DNA of 7,646 nucleotides from Eubacteriales bacterium (GTDB lineage Bacteria; Bacillota; Clostridia; Peptostreptococcales; Acidaminobacteraceae), in NCBI GenBank assembly GCA_030625285.1, contig DAOURC010000029.1, positions 1-7,646 on the forward strand, written 5' to 3'. Every line of letters starts with the position of its first letter. The stretch's first letter is position 1. Under the pieces are notes generated by a model. That model made no database searches. It was not told the origin of the DNA and was given only the letters and a program-made list of their open reading frames with translations. Below are positions 6,838 to 7,646 of this stretch, one piece after another. A program made the translations under genes and the position numbers.

Positions 6838-7048
6838 ATAATTGAAGGTTTGTATAAGCTACAAGTAAATGCACTTCTTTTTCAATGTTTTTTTGAGCGA
6901 TAACTATCGTTTCAGAAATATTATAATTAAAGTGTTCTTTATCCCTTCTATCGACAGTTTCACTAATGACAATATTTAAATTCTTATCGTATTCATAAAT
7001 TTTCCGTCGCGCTTCATCTATTTTCAAAGCTCTGACATCAGGAATCAT
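6836..7048 (-). CDS. Small stand-alone PASTA-like domain protein (70 aa), function unknown
   Basis: A 70-residue protein with no signal peptide or membrane segment, so probably cytoplasmic. It begins M-I-P-D-V-R-A-L-K-I-D-E-A, which fits the start of a PASTA domain (P-D-V-x-x-(L/M)-x-x-x-E-A). A helix and strand follow (about residues 14-31), then E-T-I-V-I-A-Q near 46-52, matching the PASTA G-T-V-x-x-Q strand, and a last strand V-H-L-L-V-A-Y near 59-65. The P-x-x-G turn normally following the Gln is shortened, so this is a degenerate single copy. PASTA domains usually occur as extracellular repeats on Ser/Thr kinases and penicillin-binding proteins; a lone intracellular copy is unusual. The gene starts on the base after the frr stop, with only a weak GGA as binding site, and leads into uppS after 10 bases, so it is almost certainly co-translated with both. 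The open frame, tight packing and domain fit support a real gene. The function is not known. Confidence 0.75.
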   Translation of the reverse strand: MIPDVRALKIDEARRKIYEYDKNLNIVISETVDRRDKEHFNYNISETIVIAQKNIEKEVHLLVAYTNLQL

Positions 7049-7606
7049 TTAAAGTTCCATAATTTCTGATTCTTTTTGTTTAACAAGGTCGTCAATTATA
7101 GCCACATATTTATCTGTCATTTTTTGCACACCATTTTCAATCGATTTTAGAGTATCCTCAGTGATTTCGTTAGCTTTTTCTTGCTTTTTCAATTTATCAT
7201 TTGCATCTCGTCTTTCATTTCGTAAAGCGATTTTAGAATTTTCCCCAACTTTTTTAACTAATTTGGCCAATTCTTTCCTTCGATCTTCCGTTAAAATAGG
7301 CAAACCAAGGCGAATGCTTTTACCGTCATTGGAAGGATTTATTCCTAAGTCGGAAACTAAAATAGCTTTTTCGATCAATTTAATGATAGTTGGATCATAT
7401 GGCTGAATTAATAACATTCTAGGTTCAGGAACTGAAATATTCGCCAATTGTTTAAGCGGAGTATCTACTTCGTAATACTCTACAGTTATATGATCTAACA
7501 ATGCAGGGTTTGCTCTTCCAGCTCTAATGCTATGCAAATCATCTTTTAACACTTGAATAGTTTTTTCCATCTTAATTTTCAAAAAATCTTGAATATTGTT
7601 TTCCAT
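7049..7606 (-). CDS. frr: Ribosome recycling factor
   Basis: Cytoplasmic factor that, with EF-G, splits the post-termination ribosome into subunits so it can be reused. The product is 185 residues, exactly the usual length. Family landmarks are visible: R-A-G-R-A-N-P near residues 28-34 in the first long helix, the small domain II around residues 35-105, L-T-E-D-R-R near 105-110, and the conserved R-N-E-R-R-D-A-N-D near 129-137, including Arg132, an essential position in this family. The rest of the C-terminal part (about 107-185) is the charged Lys/Glu-rich three-helix-bundle material expected. The ATG is fixed by a perfect AGGAGG six to eight bases upstream. The stop codon TAA directly abuts the ATG of the next small gene with no spacer. 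Nothing is truncated or odd. Confidence 0.98.
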   Translation of the reverse strand: MENNIQDFLKIKMEKTIQVLKDDLHSIRAGRANPALLDHITVEYYEVDTPLKQLANISVPEPRMLLIQPYDPTIIKLIEKAILVSDLGINPSNDGKSIRLGLPILTEDRRKELAKLVKKVGENSKIALRNERRDANDKLKKQEKANEITEDTLKSIENGVQKMTDKYVAIIDDLVKQKESEIMEL

Positions 7607-7646
7607 TAAAAACTCCTCCTTATTTCGGTACCAATTTTTTCTCCAT
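7606..7646 (-). CDS. pyrH: UMP kinase (uridylate kinase), C-terminal end only
   Basis: Only the last 12 codons are in the window: G-E-K-I-G-T-E-I-R-R-S-F, then TAA. PyrH proteins characteristically end in a G-E-x-x-G-T-x-(I/V) strand, and pyrH lies directly before frr in nearly all Firmicutes, so both motif and position support the call. PyrH phosphorylates UMP to UDP with ATP in pyrimidine nucleotide synthesis. The stop overlaps the frr start by one base (TAATG). The terminal Arg-Arg-Ser codons (AGG AGG AGT) are also the frr ribosome binding site, so the short tail after the G-T motif may exist largely because of that signal. The identification rests on a very short piece and on synteny; the other two frames give nothing recognisable. 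Confidence 0.8.
   Translation of the reverse strand, partial: GEKIGTEIRRSF
7613..7620 (-). promoter_or_regulatory. Ribosome binding site of frr, inside pyrH
   Basis: AGGAGGAG lies 6 bases before the frr ATG and is read as Arg-Arg-Ser codons at the very end of pyrH. It is a full match to the anti-Shine-Dalgarno sequence. Translation of frr is expected to be coupled to pyrH through the TAATG overlap. Confidence 0.9.

Noticed and set aside
7161..7406. A plus-strand 81-codon open frame opposite frr
   Set aside because: Antisense to conserved frr sequence; no domain pattern.
7620..7646. An eight-codon frame starting with ATG at 7646
   Set aside because: The shifted frame (G-E-K-I-G-T...) matches the PyrH C terminus and overlaps frr in the expected way, so this ATG is out of frame and incidental.
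1..7646. Mobile elements, CRISPR repeats, tRNA/rRNA, riboswitch or defence genes
   Set aside because: Nearly every base lies in conserved housekeeping genes. I saw no repeats, terminal inverted repeats, tRNA-like folds or leader longer than about 57 bases.

Overview
This window is a compact, almost gap-free stretch of a low-GC Gram-positive (Firmicutes) chromosome. Every gene reads on the minus strand, so the biological order runs from position 7646 down to 1. The evidence for a Firmicute is the PolC-type replicative polymerase (PHP domain interrupted by a proofreading exonuclease), the AT-rich composition, strong AGGAGG-type ribosome binding sites, and the classic order pyrH-frr-uppS-cdsA-dxr-rseP-...-polC. 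The gene set (ispG next to rseP, no proS before polC) and a small extra gene between frr and uppS point to an anaerobic clostridial lineage, perhaps near the Tissierellales. That placement is an inference and not proven by the sequence.

Layout in transcription order: the last 12 codons of pyrH (7646-7606); frr, ribosome recycling factor (7606-7049); a 70-residue gene that looks like a single, free-standing, cytoplasmic PASTA-like domain (7048-6836); uppS, undecaprenyl diphosphate synthase (6825-6121); cdsA, CDP-diacylglycerol synthase (6128-5358). Then comes the only real intergenic break, 57 bases, holding an intrinsic terminator and a perfect extended -10 promoter. The second transcription unit is dxr (5300-4170), rseP (4158-3157), ispG (3145-2099) and the N-terminal half of polC (2089-1, running off the window).

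Functionally, dxr and ispG are the second and the penultimate steps of the MEP pathway, which makes the isoprenoid units. UppS condenses those units into the lipid carrier for cell-wall synthesis, CdsA makes the CDP-diacylglycerol precursor of membrane phospholipids, and RseP is a membrane-embedded protease. PyrH and Frr supply UMP phosphorylation and ribosome recycling, and PolC is the replicative DNA polymerase. The window is therefore a growth-related housekeeping cluster for envelope precursors, translation and replication.

I see no mobile element, CRISPR array, rRNA, tRNA or toxin/defence system. The points worth a second look are the stand-alone PASTA-like protein, the terminator whose stem contains the cdsA stop codon followed at once by an extended -10 promoter, and a regular architecture in which all five TAG stop codons also form part of a ribosome binding site or the terminator hairpin, while all three TAA stops sit at overlapping or abutting junctions.
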